A stretch of DNA of 64,000 nucleotides from Entomortierella parvispora (GCA_963573315.1 OY752149.1:62001-126000), one strand, 5' to 3'; counted from the first letter of the stretch, positions 10,429 to 23,000 are shown. The notes: generated from the sequence alone by a model not told the origin. Translations and numbers: made by a program.

Positions 10429-12985
10429 TTATTTTAAAGCAAGGGAAAGAGGCCAAGTAGGTTCGTGTTCGCCTCGCTCGTCAGATCCTTTGATGGACTT
10501 TCTGCGCGTTCCACCACCAATCCTTGGCGTAGCTGAATATTGGGCCTCCCTGGGAGCAGCCATAAAGGTGTTTCGACCGGGTTCCGTTGTTGGAAACTGC
10601 GGGGATACCAAGAGGGTGGATGATGGAGCGTCGTCGTCATTTTCAGGGCTGTTGGAGTCATTAAAGTTATTTTGAGTTGGGAGTCGTTTCACGCGTGGTG
10701 GAGGGGAGAGGCCTTTGCAGGAGACATGGTATTGCAAATTGCTGGAGGGATTGCTGCTGCTCTTGTTGGGGCTGGAGGATGGCTGTCGTTCTGCAGAGCG
10801 ATCGGGTCGGGGAAGACGATCCGCTAAAGGATGAGAGCTACCGTCGTAGCGGTGATGAGAGCGGAAGCGACTCTTTTTCCGTTCTGGGATATTCGGCGAC
10901 GTGTAAGGCAGGTAGGATAGCCTTGCATCTTGGTCGTCTACTGAGGGGCTGGGACGAGGAGGTGCAGAACGAAGAGACATCAGCGGAAAGGAGGGGGTGT
11001 TTGGACTTGAGGATGGTGGCGGACTGTTTGGTCTTGGAGTCGATCGGTTGCTTCCAAATACAGTATGGCGAAGATCTTGATGTTGGGGTCGTATGGTATT
11101 GCTACCAGTGCTCAGAATACTCGCCTGGTCTGTTGAACCAGACTCGCTTGTGCGATCGCCTCGACGACCAGTGGCAAAAGTTGAGGGTGAAGGAGAAGGA
11201 GAGGGAGTCAGAGCATGGGGGGAATAGGCCTTGATCGCGAGGGGCTTTTTTGGACTTGTGAGAAGATCGGTCTTTTGAGCCTTCTCGAACTCCATCTTGT
11301 TGATCTGATGCGAGACTGCAAACGCGTCGTAATCAATTCGCTGTGTGGCCATGACCAATGCTTCTACAGAGTCCTTGTCGGGAGGATCAAACGATGAATG
11401 ATGGTAGTACTCCTGAGGCTGGAATTCGATCGACTCTGCGACAGAGTACAAATGTTGCTCGGACGACGACGACGAATTTGAGTTCTTGTGATGGTTCTGT
11501 GACGAATAAAGACTCTTGACGGCGCTATGTCCTTGGCCCGAGGAACTCTTCTGGATGGACGCGGTAAACGAGGAGCTAGGATCGTGCAACCCTCTCCTTC
11601 GATTCCGTACGGATTGTATGGCGATCAGAGCCATGATCACAAAGAACGCGAGGGCTATGGCACACGTCCAAAAGAAGGCCATTGTGTGCGGTAGCTGGTC
11701 CTGTTCCATCGCCAAGATCTGGTCCCGGAAGACCACCCACAACAGGCACAGGGTTCCTGCCAGGACAGTGACTGCCGCACCTCCAAAGCCTGTGATCTGC
11801 AATTGAATGAACAAGAACCTGGCAGGGCTGGCAGATCTCAGATTGCTGATGCCAAAGGCAGCCTTGGGTGCCTTGAGGGCGGCTTCTGCAATAATAATGT
11901 TGGCCCGAAGGATGAACGTGTACTTGAGGCCATAATAAAAGAACATGATGGCCATCGACCACAGAATCAGCACCCAGTTGGAATACTGGACCAAGAGTAA
12001 GATCCGAGCCAATTTCTCTTGGCCTTCCATCTGTGCAAACACTGCGGAGGCCACACCGGCACCCGCACCAAAGATGGCTGGATAGAGTGCCCCCATGATG
12101 AGGAGAAAGTTCTTTTGGACCGTTGTGGGCGTCAGGACATGAATGGGAGACAGGGGACGTGCGTCAAAAGTTGTTTCTGGTTGGTACACGGCAAAGACAC
12201 CTTCGCGTGTCGTCACGGGCATCGCGTACAAAAGACCGACAAAGTAGGAAGAGAACCCGATTGCGACAAAAATCCTAGTGTGAGAGAAAGAAAGTGTGGT
12301 CAGTTGGTGAGGCTAGGGTAACTCCCTGAATGACATGGTCAAGAGCCAATTCTTACCAATACGTCTGTTCGATCGCAATGCGGAGCCACAGCTTATCCCT
12401 CCAGATGTTCAGGATTAAAGGCGCGTTCACGCCCACCTTGATCAAGGATGCAATGGCTGTGAAAAAGATGATGCAGTCCATCTACCAAAGAAAAAAAAGA
12501 GTGAGTTAGACTCGACTGTTCAATTGCATCGGCATCTGTCATTCTCTCTCTCTTTTGCTTTGTCTGCAACTCACCGGTTTGGGTCGCACGCCTGTGCCGA
12601 CCTTTGTAAACAGCTCGGACACGATCTTGATGTTCAGTCCTCGATTGCGGTATATCAGCAGCCACAGCCCGAACAGGAAAACGAACCCATGTAGGCCAGA
12701 CGAGACCATCAGCAGGATCCGAATAAAGTCTGCATCGCGACAATCTGCTGCCGTCCGAATCCAGTCGCAGAGGAGGGGAGACATTTGTGCGGGATTCATC
12801 CCTGGACCAAACTCGTTTGAAGAATTTGGAGCAGCAGGCGAAGGGAATGTAGTGGTGTCGGTCGTATTATGAATATAGGTTGGTTCTGTGGCAGTATTAC
12901 TGGGGTAAGGGGAAGCAAGTGCCGTCGTGGCGCCAACAAGGGCGGAGGTGAGGGTCGCCACGACGGTTGAAGTTGGCTCGTTCAT
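10429..12985 (-). CDS. Orphan seven-transmembrane receptor-like protein with long Ser-rich tail
   Basis: Exons 12985-12575, 12481-12357 and 12274-10429 give 793 residues. The N-terminal 85 residues are outside-like: Thr/Ser-rich, two N-glycosylation sequons (N40, N54), Cys at 73 and 82. Seven hydrophobic helices follow at about 87-112, 138-160, 180-198, 234-258, 278-296, 332-360 and 376-399. A charged, Ser/Pro-rich tail of about 390 residues completes it. This is the plan of a G-protein-coupled receptor, but I recognise no family signature (not Ste2, Ste3, Git3 or opsin). A transporter or other seven-helix membrane protein is possible. The ATG at 12985 is the first in frame; a longer upstream frame only has TTG. 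Introns of 93 and 82 nt are GT-AG and keep the frame. Confidence 0.72.
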
Positions 12986-14558
12986 CGTACGCCGTCGTTT
13001 TCGTTCCAAAGCGCTTTTCCTTGAGAAGAGGGGATGGAGCAAGAGGAGAAAGAGAGGGTGTCTTCACTTTGAGAATTGGACGACGTACAATAGAGGAAAG
13101 ACGATCGTTGCGTGCTCAAGTATGTAAATGTTTGTGTCTTGTGGGGATGGGTTGCACGAGCACGAGGAGAGGGCGATCGAAATGAGTGTGAAATGCAATA
13201 ACAGATCAAGTGTCAACAGCAAAAGCAGGGTAGGAAGGATGCAACGAGGGAGCGTAGATGGGGCCGAGAAAGACGAAGGTCAAGGGAGGAAAGAAAGAAA
13301 GAAAAGGAAGCAAACTGGCTTCTCAGTGGAAGAGGTCGAGAAGAAGAGACGGGTGGAAGAGTGAGGGAAAAAACAAGAACAAAGAAACAAGAACAAGAAC
13401 AACGGAAACACTAATACTTCTGCGATCTTCAGTCTGGACGGAGAGATGACACCCAGTCCGTTGGAAAGGGATAGAAAAGTGCGCTAGCGGACGAGGCTTA
13501 CATCAAGCTAAAGAGGGTCTTGCTGATCCGAGCCCAGAACGGAGAAAAGACACACAGTCGCCATGAAGGTCAAAAGGGCAAAAGAAGATGGTCTGGGACG
13601 GGGAGGCATGCTGATAGCACGATACATTTAATGGCATCCAATGACAGACTCTGAAAAGCAACGAAAGTGGAGGAGGAGGGTTCCTGCTCCCATGGTCCAC
13701 CAACAATATGATGCTAGTGGCGGCAAAGGAAAAAAAAAGCAAGGGGAAGGGCTCTCGGTGATTGCGTGCAGGAACGCGCGAGGCAATGAAATATGTAGAC
13801 AGGTCATCATCTTGTCGACCCGCTCTCAACCTCAGGGCTCACTGGACTAGTACGGATGGAGGGTGCAACCGTCGTGGTCTTCCCTGCCTTCACACCATTG
13901 TCGACTCAGAGGACCCTTTCTTGTTGGCAGCACCCTTATTATTTTTGTTTTTTGTTTTGATCAAACTGTTGACCCTTAGCCCCGTTGACGAGCACGAGCA
14001 AGTGAACAGAGCGGAGAAGAAGAGCAGGGGAGCAGAGCAAAGCAGAGCGGTCCAGCTGGGACAGCCGAAAAGCAATCAATCCGTTTACTTTCTGCAACCA
14101 AAGTCATCCGTGACCCATGTGCCACTTTTTGTTCGTTTCAAATTGTTTGTTCGCAATTGCGCAAAGTACAAATGCAGGGTATGTACTAACCGGGTATTTT
14201 CGTTCAAGTTATCAGTCTGGTATCCCAAAGTCATGTGCGCTGCTGCAAGCATGCCTGGAGTTCTGTGTTGACCCACACACCCAACATTCCGTAAAGTGAG
14301 TTTTTTCTATTCACGACTGTGTCCAAAAGGTAAAAATAAAAAAAAGGTACCGTACCAACGTCGCGCTAGCGAGATGTGAACTCTCTTTCTCCTTTCAGGT
14401 ACACACTGGGTGGGTAGACCTTTGTCAATAATCCTCCGGTCCTGTGTCAATTGATGGGCAAGGAAGACACCACGGAAAGCGCGCTTTACAAGTGTGTGTG
14501 TGGCCACATTGGTGGCGCCCAAGGCGACGAAACCCTTAAATAGCAAGCTACATCAAAG
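12986..14558. other. Intergenic region upstream of the seven-helix gene
   Basis: Nearly 1.6 kb. It holds the upstream region of the minus-strand seven-helix gene (purine-rich on +, so CT-rich on the coding strand at 13020-13420) and otherwise only short chance frames. No RNA gene or mobile element was recognised. Confidence 0.5.
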
Positions 14559-14576
14559 TCACGTGATATCACGTGA
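14559..14576. promoter_or_regulatory. Double CACGTG palindrome upstream of tRNA-Arg(ACG)
   Basis: TCACGTGATATCACGTGA is an 18-bp perfect palindrome with two CACGTG boxes in tandem, about 90 bp upstream of the tRNA. Such boxes bind bHLH factors. The paired arrangement suggests a deliberate site; the bound protein is unknown. Confidence 0.45.
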
Positions 14577-14666
14577 TTAATTCAAACAGTCAATGGTTCA
14601 TATAGAACTCAGAATTTCTATTATCAAAATCGTGAGCGAATCAGAACTTCCGGTTCTGATTCCCAA

Positions 14667-14738
14667 GGTCTGCTGGCCCAATGGAAAGGCGTCTGACTAC
14701 GAATCAGGAGATTGCAGGTTCGACCCCTGCGTAGATCA
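14667..14738 (+). tRNA. tRNA-Arg (anticodon ACG)
   Basis: The acceptor GGTCTGC pairs with GTAGATC, with two G-T pairs. The D-arm is GCC/GGC. The anticodon stem is CTGA/TCAG with loop CTACGAA giving ACG (inosine-read CGN arginine codons). The T-arm is GCAGG-TTCGACC-CCTGC. No intron. TTTCTTTTT from 14740 can terminate Pol III. Confidence 0.92.
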
Positions 14739-15080
14739 TTTCTTTTTGCTGGTCTGGAGTCTATTTTTGTGCCTGGACAAGGGGGCAGCGCAGGCTGCAG
14801 TCCAATTGCCTCGTGGAGTCGTGGCCCCTTTTTTTTCTGCGTGCGCGCGTGCGTGCGTGAGTGCTCTGGACCATCGATTCTGACTCCTCCCAGTTGCCTA
14901 CGTCGTTGACGTCGATGATGGGCTGCAGTCAATTGGTATGGATTTGTGTTTATTTTTGTTTTTGTACAATCTGCCCTGGGGTTTTTTTTACTATACAAAG
15001 CTTCGTGCACCCCTTCCCTCCAGAGATACTTCAAGTGTGGATGACAAAGCGGGCAAACGTGCGAGAGAAGGAGAACACAC
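14739..15080. other. Spacer between tRNA-Arg and the NMNAT gene 3' end
   Basis: About 340 nt without coding signal. It contains a T-rich stretch and a GCGCGTGCGTGCGTG run near 14841-14857, which can adopt alternating purine-pyrimidine structure. Nothing else was recognised. Confidence 0.5.
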
Positions 15081-17782
15081 TTAGTTATCAGACAGGGGCT
15101 CGATCATGTGTTCGATTAGCCTTTGTGCGACCAATGGGTGAAGAAGTCCCTTGCAGCTCTTGCGGACCGCCAGCAAATTCCGTATCCGTGTGGAGCTGAT
15201 GTCCTCGGAATCAGTTCTGCTCCTCGAGGGCAACCACCAAATATTATTTCTGCTGGCCTCGCACCATTCATAACCATATGAATCTTCCAATTGCTCAAAG
15301 ACTCGATCCCTCACAGACATCGAGGCCGTGGAAGCCGGAGAGTCAGATCCAAAAGAGCCAGCCTCTGGCGTTGATGACTCGGCTTCTTGCGATGACGCCC
15401 GACCCAAGATCGGGACCGAGATGGAGCCGCCCGTGTTGGTCAAGAGGATGGAGCGCCGACTTGAGGCTGGAGTGCCAAGGGGCCGATCCACGACAACGAT
15501 GCCACCGACCAAGTGGCGTGCCCCGGTCCGGAGCACAAAATCCGCCCCACAGAGGTACACGACCCTGATATTGTACGGGTTCCTGGCCGATTGCGGCGGT
15601 GACCCTGATCCTTGTGCAACCATAGGATGACACAAAGAAGAAGATTTAGGATGTGGTTGTTGTTGTTGCCCTTGACATTGATGTTGCGATTGTTGCTGTC
15701 GTTGTTGCTGCTGTTGCAATTGCTGAAGGTAGGCAAGGGCATCTAGTTTTTGTTCAAGCATCCATTGGCAGCGGTCTTGAAGATAACGTTGAAGGCGAGA
15801 GGTGACTTTGTGGTAATCGAAAAAGGTGTCTTGGGTGGACTCCCAAGGATCCACGTCGATCCAGTTTGAGTCTCGAGTTTGTAGACGGCACAGATCGAGA
15901 CGCTGGTCCGAGTCTAGAACAATGTCCTCTCCTCGTAGCTTTTCACCCACGTAGAGATCATGGCTGGGCGAAAGGAAACCGCCAAGAATGATGGCTGAGG
16001 ACGATCCTGTTCCTGGATCAATTCGCTCCATGTGAGCCTTGGCCGCCTCAAGCATCTCGGTGTGGTGCAGGTGAATTGGGCAAAAGGAACCTATCAGATG
16101 CCACAGGTCAGGAATGGTGCCAGTTTAGCGTGTGTTTACGAGACGGAGAATAATGGACGACGCCAAGGGGGCGAGGAAAAAAAAAAAAAAAAGAGCAGCA
16201 GCAAAGTAGAATAGTATGAGAGCTGTGGAGATTTGGGCTGCGGATGGACCATGGCCCAGCTGCATGGAATAAGCGACCATGGGTTGAGAAGCGAGGGCGA
16301 TCTCATCCATTGGATGGGATAGACGCCGAACTTCGGACAATGGTACGATGTGTGTTCGTTCGTTTGTTGTGGTTGTTCCTTCTCCACACTTCCCACACTC
16401 GTCCATGTTTTCTCGTTCGCAGATTTTTTTCTCTGTTTTTTTTTTCCCTCGTCCCACCCACAATTCGCTCACGCATGAGCTCACACCACCACCACCCATC
16501 TTTATCCTGTTTCTGTCATCATCGTCCTCTCCAGGAAGATAAAGAAAGGGAAGAAAAAAAAAGAGGGCACGAATGGGGAGCGTCCAAACAAAAAAAAAAA
16601 AAAAGGTTTTCTTTTTTTGTATGTTGGTCCGCACCCGATTCCTGCAGGGGTTTTTTACGTCGCCTTTTTTCTTTCTTTGTTGTTTGTGTCCCGCCACATT
16701 TACACACGCACGAACACAAACACAACCGAGCCTGCCAGACAAAGGGACGAACTTCGCCTCTGAAGTCTGTTTGCATGCATCCCTCATTTTGTTGCTTGGC
16801 CCAATTCCCTCTCTTGCTGACTGTCTGGCACACTGGCACGGACACAGAGAACACAGGCAGAGAACACACAGATGCACACACAAAAAAAGAGAGGGAGACA
16901 AGGACCGAGTGATCAAACAGACGAAGAGACGTCCGCCCTGCAGGGGTTGCGTGTCGCCTCTGGTTTGGGTGTTTGGGTGTTGTTTTTTTGGGGAATGGAC
17001 AAGTGGAGGGGTTGTTGGAGTAGAAAGGGGAAGAGGAAGGGGGCGTTGGCCGAGATGGTGTAGTCGAGTGCACCACCGGTGTAGTCGACAGGTCGAAAAG
17101 AGGGAGAGGGAACTTCCTTTTCGCCTCTTTTTTTTTTTTTTTCTTTCATGATCAGCTAAGCGGTTTTCGCGCGCTCTTTTTTTTCCTCTCTCTCTCTCCT
17201 TTCTCTCTCTTCCTTACCAGTAAGAAGGAGGACAATCTTTTCTTTTGCAAAGTCGTCCACAGTCATCTGACTGATGCGGCTCTGGATCTTGTGGATCGGG
17301 GTCTGCTGCAGATACTGATATTGCTGCTGCTGTTGTTGCTGTTGCTGCTGCTGTTGGTAGAAGTGTTGCTGGGATTGATACTGGTACTGGTAGTGTTGTG
17401 ATTGGTGTGCACTGGCATTGTGAAGAGTCGCACTGGATGGGACAGAGGGTGTGGAGGGGTAACGCTGATGGAGAGAGCCTGCCTGAGGCTGTGGCAGCTG
17501 ATAGGGGTGATGATGCTTGTTGGCCGACAGGTTGCTGTGAGAGTGAGGCATCACTGCCGAAAAGGACAGAGAGGACGAGTGGAAAGAGTGGTGTCGAGGA
17601 TGGTTAGGATGGTAGGCCGAGGACGAGGACGAGGACGTCGGAAACGTCAATGAGACTGCCGAGGAAGGAGAGAGGGCAGGGGAGGAGACGGTGGTAGGGG
17701 AGAAGAGCCGAGACTGATCGAAACGTCGCTCTTGGTTGGCTTTGTCGGTCAGGTGCAGAGGGGCCGACTGGAGTGCGAGCAT
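15081..17782 (-). CDS. Nicotinamide/nicotinate mononucleotide adenylyltransferase (NMNAT)
   Basis: Exons 17782-17218 and 16090-15081 give 524 residues. The enzyme joins NMN or NaMN to AMP, the last step of NAD synthesis. The catalytic part starts at KEKIVLLLTG; the intron splits the Gly codon and the frame resumes as SFCPIHLHH, giving the nucleotidyltransferase GSFxPxHxxH loop. DSNWIDVDPWE follows, and ISSTRIR near 486-492 is the second nucleotide-binding signature. Residues 1-165 are a Ser/His/Pro/Gln-rich extension with a polyglutamine run (DNA 17318-17356). A second Gln-rich insertion lies within the domain (DNA 15655-15730). Yeast Nma1/Nma2 also carry low-complexity N-terminal extensions. 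The intron is 1127 nt, the longest here. Confidence 0.9.
16091..17217 (-). other. 1127-nt intron of the NMNAT gene
   Basis: The donor is GTAAGG and the acceptor ATAG, in the same phase. It is full of homopolymer and pyrimidine tracts (for example 16173-16190, 16592-16604, 17130-17144 on +). No gene is seen on either strand; the long minus frame across it (16125-16916) is low-complexity. The section 16628-16665 and the section 16927-16960 share a CCTGCAGGGGTT core, a short internal direct repeat. Confidence 0.7.
17318..17356 (-). repeat. CAG/CAA polyglutamine tract in NMNAT
   Basis: Mixed CAG and CAA codons encode about 12 consecutive Gln in the N-terminal extension. Codon mixing suggests selection or stabilisation of the amino-acid run and not pure slippage. 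Confidence 0.8.
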
Positions 17783-20048
17783 GGATGGCGAGCGTGGGGG
17801 GGAAACGAGGAATAGGAGAAGAAGGGGTGGAGGTGGAGGTGGAGTGTAGGGGCAAAGATGAAAAGACAAAAGGCAGGGAGGTAGTTGAGAGACAGAAAGA
17901 GAGAGAGAGTAAGAAGGAAGAAAGAAAAGAAGAGAAAGAGGAGAGAGGGATGGAGAAGAGAAGAAAGGAAGGAGGGAAGGAAGGAGTGATCCGGATAAAA
18001 AAAGGGCAAGAGACACGACGTCAAGAAGGACGAGGACGAGGACGAGGACGAGAACGAGAGAGAATAATGGTGGCGGTGCGGAAGGCGAAAGGGAGGAGAG
18101 TCGTCGTGTGTGTGTGTGTGGTGGAGACAGACAAGAAGAGGGGACAGACGGACAGACAGACAGACAGAGAGATAGACAGAGAGAGCCTTCGGTGTGGAAA
18201 TGGATGGGGACAGACTGGTCCGTTTCGTTGGCGCGTGGCCTGTCCGTTCTCGTTTCGTTCCGGTCCTCGTCTCGTCTCGTTCTTGTTCTTTGGAGCCATG
18301 TTTCGTTTTTTTTGTTTTTGTTGTTGTTGTTGTTGTATTCTCGGAGGAGGATGGATGAATTGGATGAATCGGATGAATGGATGATAGATGAAGGGGCGAA
18401 GGGGACAGGAGAGAGAGAAAGAGAGACGGACAGACACACAGACACACAGACAGACAGACAGAGAGAGAGAGAAGGACAGAAAGGGACAGAGAGGGAGAGA
18501 GGAAGAGAGAGTCTTGGATGCATCCCCATCGATGCACATGGACGGGTGGATGGGTAGATGTGCCAGCGACAAAGAACAAACACAAGACCTTTCTCCAGGT
18601 CACCATGCCGGAGATGGAGACAGGTTGACCAAATCACTCTTGCACCATGCAAGGTCGCCGTATTACTACAGCACAACATCACGTTCCTCTGTCTGTCTCC
18701 TTGGGAACCGCACCTCCTTGTTTTTATTTGTTACGAGAACGGGACCTTAGCGAAGATGGGATCAAAGGATGGAAGTCAAAGGCGGCCTGTCTGGATCTGC
18801 AAGGTGTAGCGTGCCAGTCAGGTAAGCAGAGACAGAGGCGAGGGAGGAAGGAGGCGAAGGATATCCATCCTCCATCACCCATCAGGCAACCATGGACACA
18901 ACCAACTGCACACACACACTCTCTCCCTCTCCATACCTCCCTCTCTCTCTCTCTTCCAGCAGGAGAAAAGAGCCTGCAAAAAGAGGACCGCTCTACGAAC
19001 AGCTGGCCCGGTGTATTCATGAGCAAGGCAACATGAGCAAGGCAACACCAAGGGCGTCAAGGGTCGAGGAAGAGGATGCAAGGGCGTCAGTCCAGCATGG
19101 TGACAAAGACAGAAAATAAAAGCCGAAAGGGAAAGGGAAAGGGAAAAAAAAAGCTTTTTCCCTTTGCTGCACGGAAACATCATTGCACAGCAGAAAGGGA
19201 TCATTGGATCGCGTTCGTGTCCTGTGGCCCGAGAGGACCTTTGGGGACCATTGGAAGCATGAGGAAGAGCGGTTGGTTTGGGCGAAGCTGTTTGGATGAC
19301 AAGGAAATATGGAATACTTTATGCTGGATTTGGAGTGTTGCTTGCCTGGGTAAAAATAAAAAATTATTCAAGTGGTTTTATACCCAGTTGTTGTCCGGGG
19401 TTGGCCGCGCACGTGCACGGTGCTTGGATCGTGATAGGAGGACGGGCAAAAAAAAACCCTGTGTAAGATAACAAGATTTAATGATGCAATGCACGACGAG
19501 GAGCAATGGCATGCAGTGGGGTAATCAAGCAGATCAGGCACTGGAGGGGAGAGCGAGGATGGATGGGTAGATGGAGGGAGGGAGGAGGATCGTGGTTGAG
19601 ACTGGAGGCTGTCTGTTGCAGTGCAAAAGGGGGAGAGGAGGAGAAGAGGAAGAGGAAGGGGGGAAGAGGAGGAAACACAAGGAACCACCAACGGACAAAG
19701 CTTCTCACACACATGCAACACAATGCAATTATCCACAACACAGCATCCAGGATCCACCACCATACGATCCATACGATCCATCCATTCCGTCGACTGTTTT
19801 TTTTTTTTTTCTTCTTTTTTGTTTTCGCTTGTCGCTCCTTCTCCCTTTGCAACTTGCGTTCCCTCCGCTCTTCTTCCTTCCCCCCCCCCCCCCATCCCCT
19901 CTTCTTTACATCTCCATCCATCCTCCTTCCCTTCTCCAGCCCACTCCCGGATCGTCACCCTTGCATCCTCTCCTCTCTCCTCCATTCCCCTCTTCTCTCA
20001 TTCTTTTCTCCACAGTCCCTTCATTGCCTCGATTCCAATTCTAATCCA
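17783..20048. other. Divergent promoter region of NMNAT and VTC4 with microsatellites
   Basis: About 2.3 kb between two divergent starts. It holds GACA/GAGA microsatellites (18143-18182 and 18426-18475), a 14-bp direct repeat at 19018-19045, a CACGTG at 19410-19415 and CT-rich DNA before the VTC4 start (19840-20048). A long minus-strand frame across 17783-18682 is a read-through of the NMNAT first exon into low-complexity DNA and is not counted as coding. Confidence 0.5.
18143..18475. repeat. CAGA/GAGA microsatellite blocks
   Basis: Two blocks of imperfect CAGA and GAGA tandem repeats (about 18143-18182 and 18426-18475) are separated by non-repetitive DNA in the NMNAT upstream region. Confidence 0.75.
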
Positions 20049-23000
20049 ATGAAGTTTGGCCACCAGCTCAAGACCTCGCTCTACCCAGAGTGGGTTTTCT
20101 ACTACCTGGCCTATGATAAGCTCAAGGCCGAACTCAAGACCCGCCTTTCTCAGGATCACGGGCAGTGGACAGAGGATGACGAGACCGCCTTTGCTGAGTT
20201 GCTCGAGAAGGAGCTCGACAAGGTCTACTCGTTCCAGAAGGTCAAGTCGGGTGAGATTATGCGTCGGATCCAACACGCCAAGCAAGAGGTCGAGGAGATC
20301 ATCCACTCGGACCATGCCCAGAACGAGGACTATGCCCTGCTCGAGGAGGAACTTTCTCATATCATTGCCGATGTGCACGACCTCGCAAAGTTCACTCGAC
20401 TGAACTACACTGGTTTCCTCAAGATCATCAAGAAGCATGATGTAAGTACTCTTTCCTATCCATCATCGTTCTCTATTCCAATCCATCTTCCACCACAACA
20501 TATATCGACACAGACAGCGCGCGCCACGCAACAAATAAGAGCGATCAACCGTCAGTTATCAATGCCGACAGCATGGACATCCATCTGGACAGCCCAAACA
20601 GGAATAAGAATCCGACATGTTCCCCGGGAGAAATAGCTTGATTGCCCCGCTCGGCCACCAACGGCGCCTCCCTGAGCAACTCATTCCCCATTCATGCATA
20701 CGCCACAGAGAAAGAGAGAGAGAGAAAGAGAGGAAGAAAGGCTATCGGCCAAAAGGGCGGGCAGAGAGGCAGGCAGGCGGACAAGTGGACAAGCGGACAA
20801 GCGGACAAGCGCGCGATAGGCATGTCTGCTGCACCTCCGCCAACAGTTTTCCTTTTCAGCTGCACCAGGAAAAGAAAAGAAATCAGAAAGATCGGACAAA
20901 GATGGCTCGTGGGGCCAGAGAGCCTGGCCAATTGGCCAGTTCCCTAACGCCGACCGGGGAAGGCAAAGAGCGCGAGCGCCCACTCAACTCTACTTGGACG
21001 AGGCGATCTTGTGTTTGATTCTGCGACTAATGGCGGACGCTGCGATCTGTATGTCTTTGAAAACACAATAGAAACTCACCCATTGGATCCTCAGACCCAT
21101 TTTCATGGTCCGCCTCAACTCAAAGCCCTTCTACAAGGAGAACTATGATGCCCTGATTGTCAAGCTGTCCAGTCTCTATGACACGGTGCGCACCAGAGGC
21201 AAGGCCCACGGTGGCGACTCGTCGGCCGGTGGCAGTCAGCAGGCCTTTGTGCGCCAGACTACAAAGTACTGGGTTCATCCCGACAACATCACAGAGCTCA
21301 AGCTCATCATCCTGAAACATCTCCCCGTCCTGGTTTTCAACCCCAACAAAGAGTTCAACCCGGCCGACAGCGCCATCTCTTCGGTGTACTTTGACAACGA
21401 GGACTTTGAGTTGTACATGGGGCGTCTTGAAAAGTCAGAGGGTGCCGAGGCTCTGCGTCTGCGTTGGTACGGCGGCATGGATCAGCAGCAGATCTTTGTG
21501 GAGCGAAAGACACATCGTGAAGACTGGACCGGTGAAAAGAGTGTGAAGGCTCGATTCCCAATCAAGGAGAAATACGTCAACGCCTTCTTGCGGGGCGAGT
21601 ATACCATGGAGGCCACGATCGCCAAGATGAGGGCAGAGGGCAAGAAGTCCGAGAAGGAGATTGCAGAGTTCGAACAGCTCAGCAGCGAGTGCCAGTACGG
21701 CATCCTCACCAAAAACTACGGCCCAGGTGCGTTGATTGAAACTGAATCTCGGAAAAAAAGCAACCCTTCTATTATCTCCATCTTCTGATGGACCCTTGCA
21801 TTCAACAAAACCAAACGGCCAAAAACGACTCGATGCATTCACTCATATTCCCTCTTCTCTTCTTGTCCATATCTGTGTAGTGATGCGCACTTTCTACAAC
21901 AGAACTGCGTTCCAGTTGCCCGGTGATGCTCGCGTCCGTATTTCACTGGATACAGAGCTGACCTTGATTCGCGAGGACAACTTGGATGGCCGTTCCCGAT
22001 CGGGCGATAACTGGCGCCGCATGGATATTGGTATTGATTGGCCTTTCAGTCAGCTGCAGGACGACGACATTTGCCGATTCCCCTACGCCGTTCTCGAAGT
22101 CAAGCTCCAAACTCAGCATGGTCAAGAGCCCCCCGAGTGGGTTCGTGAGCTAGTCAACTCGCACTTGGTCGAATCTGTGCCAAAGTTCTCAAAGTTCATT
22201 CACGGAGTTTCGACTTTGATTGAGAACAGAGTCAAGCTCTTCCCTTTCTGGTACCATCAGATGGATATCGACATTCGCAAGCCTGCTTCCAAAAATATTT
22301 CAATCTCTAGGCCCGATCCAAGTGGATACAGCACACCAGCCAATACGACTAGCGACGATGACCATGACATGAGAATCACGGTCGTGGACGACGAAGAGTC
22401 TTACCACGGAGGCGCCAAAGCGGCCCATGAGTACGGGTGGGTCGATGAGGAGGACGAGGAGAATCCCTTAGAGCCCTCAGACAGCTGGATCCAACAGCAT
22501 CGACCTGGATCGTCTAGCACCACCTCGAGCGAACAGACACCACTTTTGGCTGGACACAGGCAACGCGGCCACAAGCAAAAGAACTCGTTGATCGCGCCCT
22601 TCAAGCCCGGTGCGGAAACCCTCCGTTACTTGTTCCGCAGGACCAAGGACCGTGTGACACACCCATTCGGCGAGGACGAGTCGGCAAATGCAGGTGTTCC
22701 TCAGACGACCTATCTGATCACCCCGCCTGGTCGCAAGATTGCTACCTTGGTTCGCGTAGAGCCCAAGGTATTCTTTGCAAACGAGCGCACCTTCTTGTCC
22801 TGGCTGCAGTTCACAGTGATGTTGGGTGGTCTTTCGTTGGGTCTGCTTAACTTTGGCGACAAAGTGTCGCGAGTCAGTGCTGGTCTGTTTACATTCGTGG
22901 CTCTGTCATTCATGGTCTATGCCTTGGTCACATATCACTGGCGTGCTTACAAGATCAGGAACAGAGAGCTGGGGCCATTCGATGATCGGATTGGACCCAC

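Noticed and set aside
13503-14300. Several 60-170 codon frames on both strands
   Set aside because: They overlap one another, differ in frame, start without context and show no motif; they look like chance frames.
17783-18682. Upstream extension of the NMNAT first exon to a 508-codon frame
   Set aside because: Translation before the ATG at 17782 is microsatellite-encoded SLSLSVCLSV text, repeated in all frames; treated as leader and promoter DNA.
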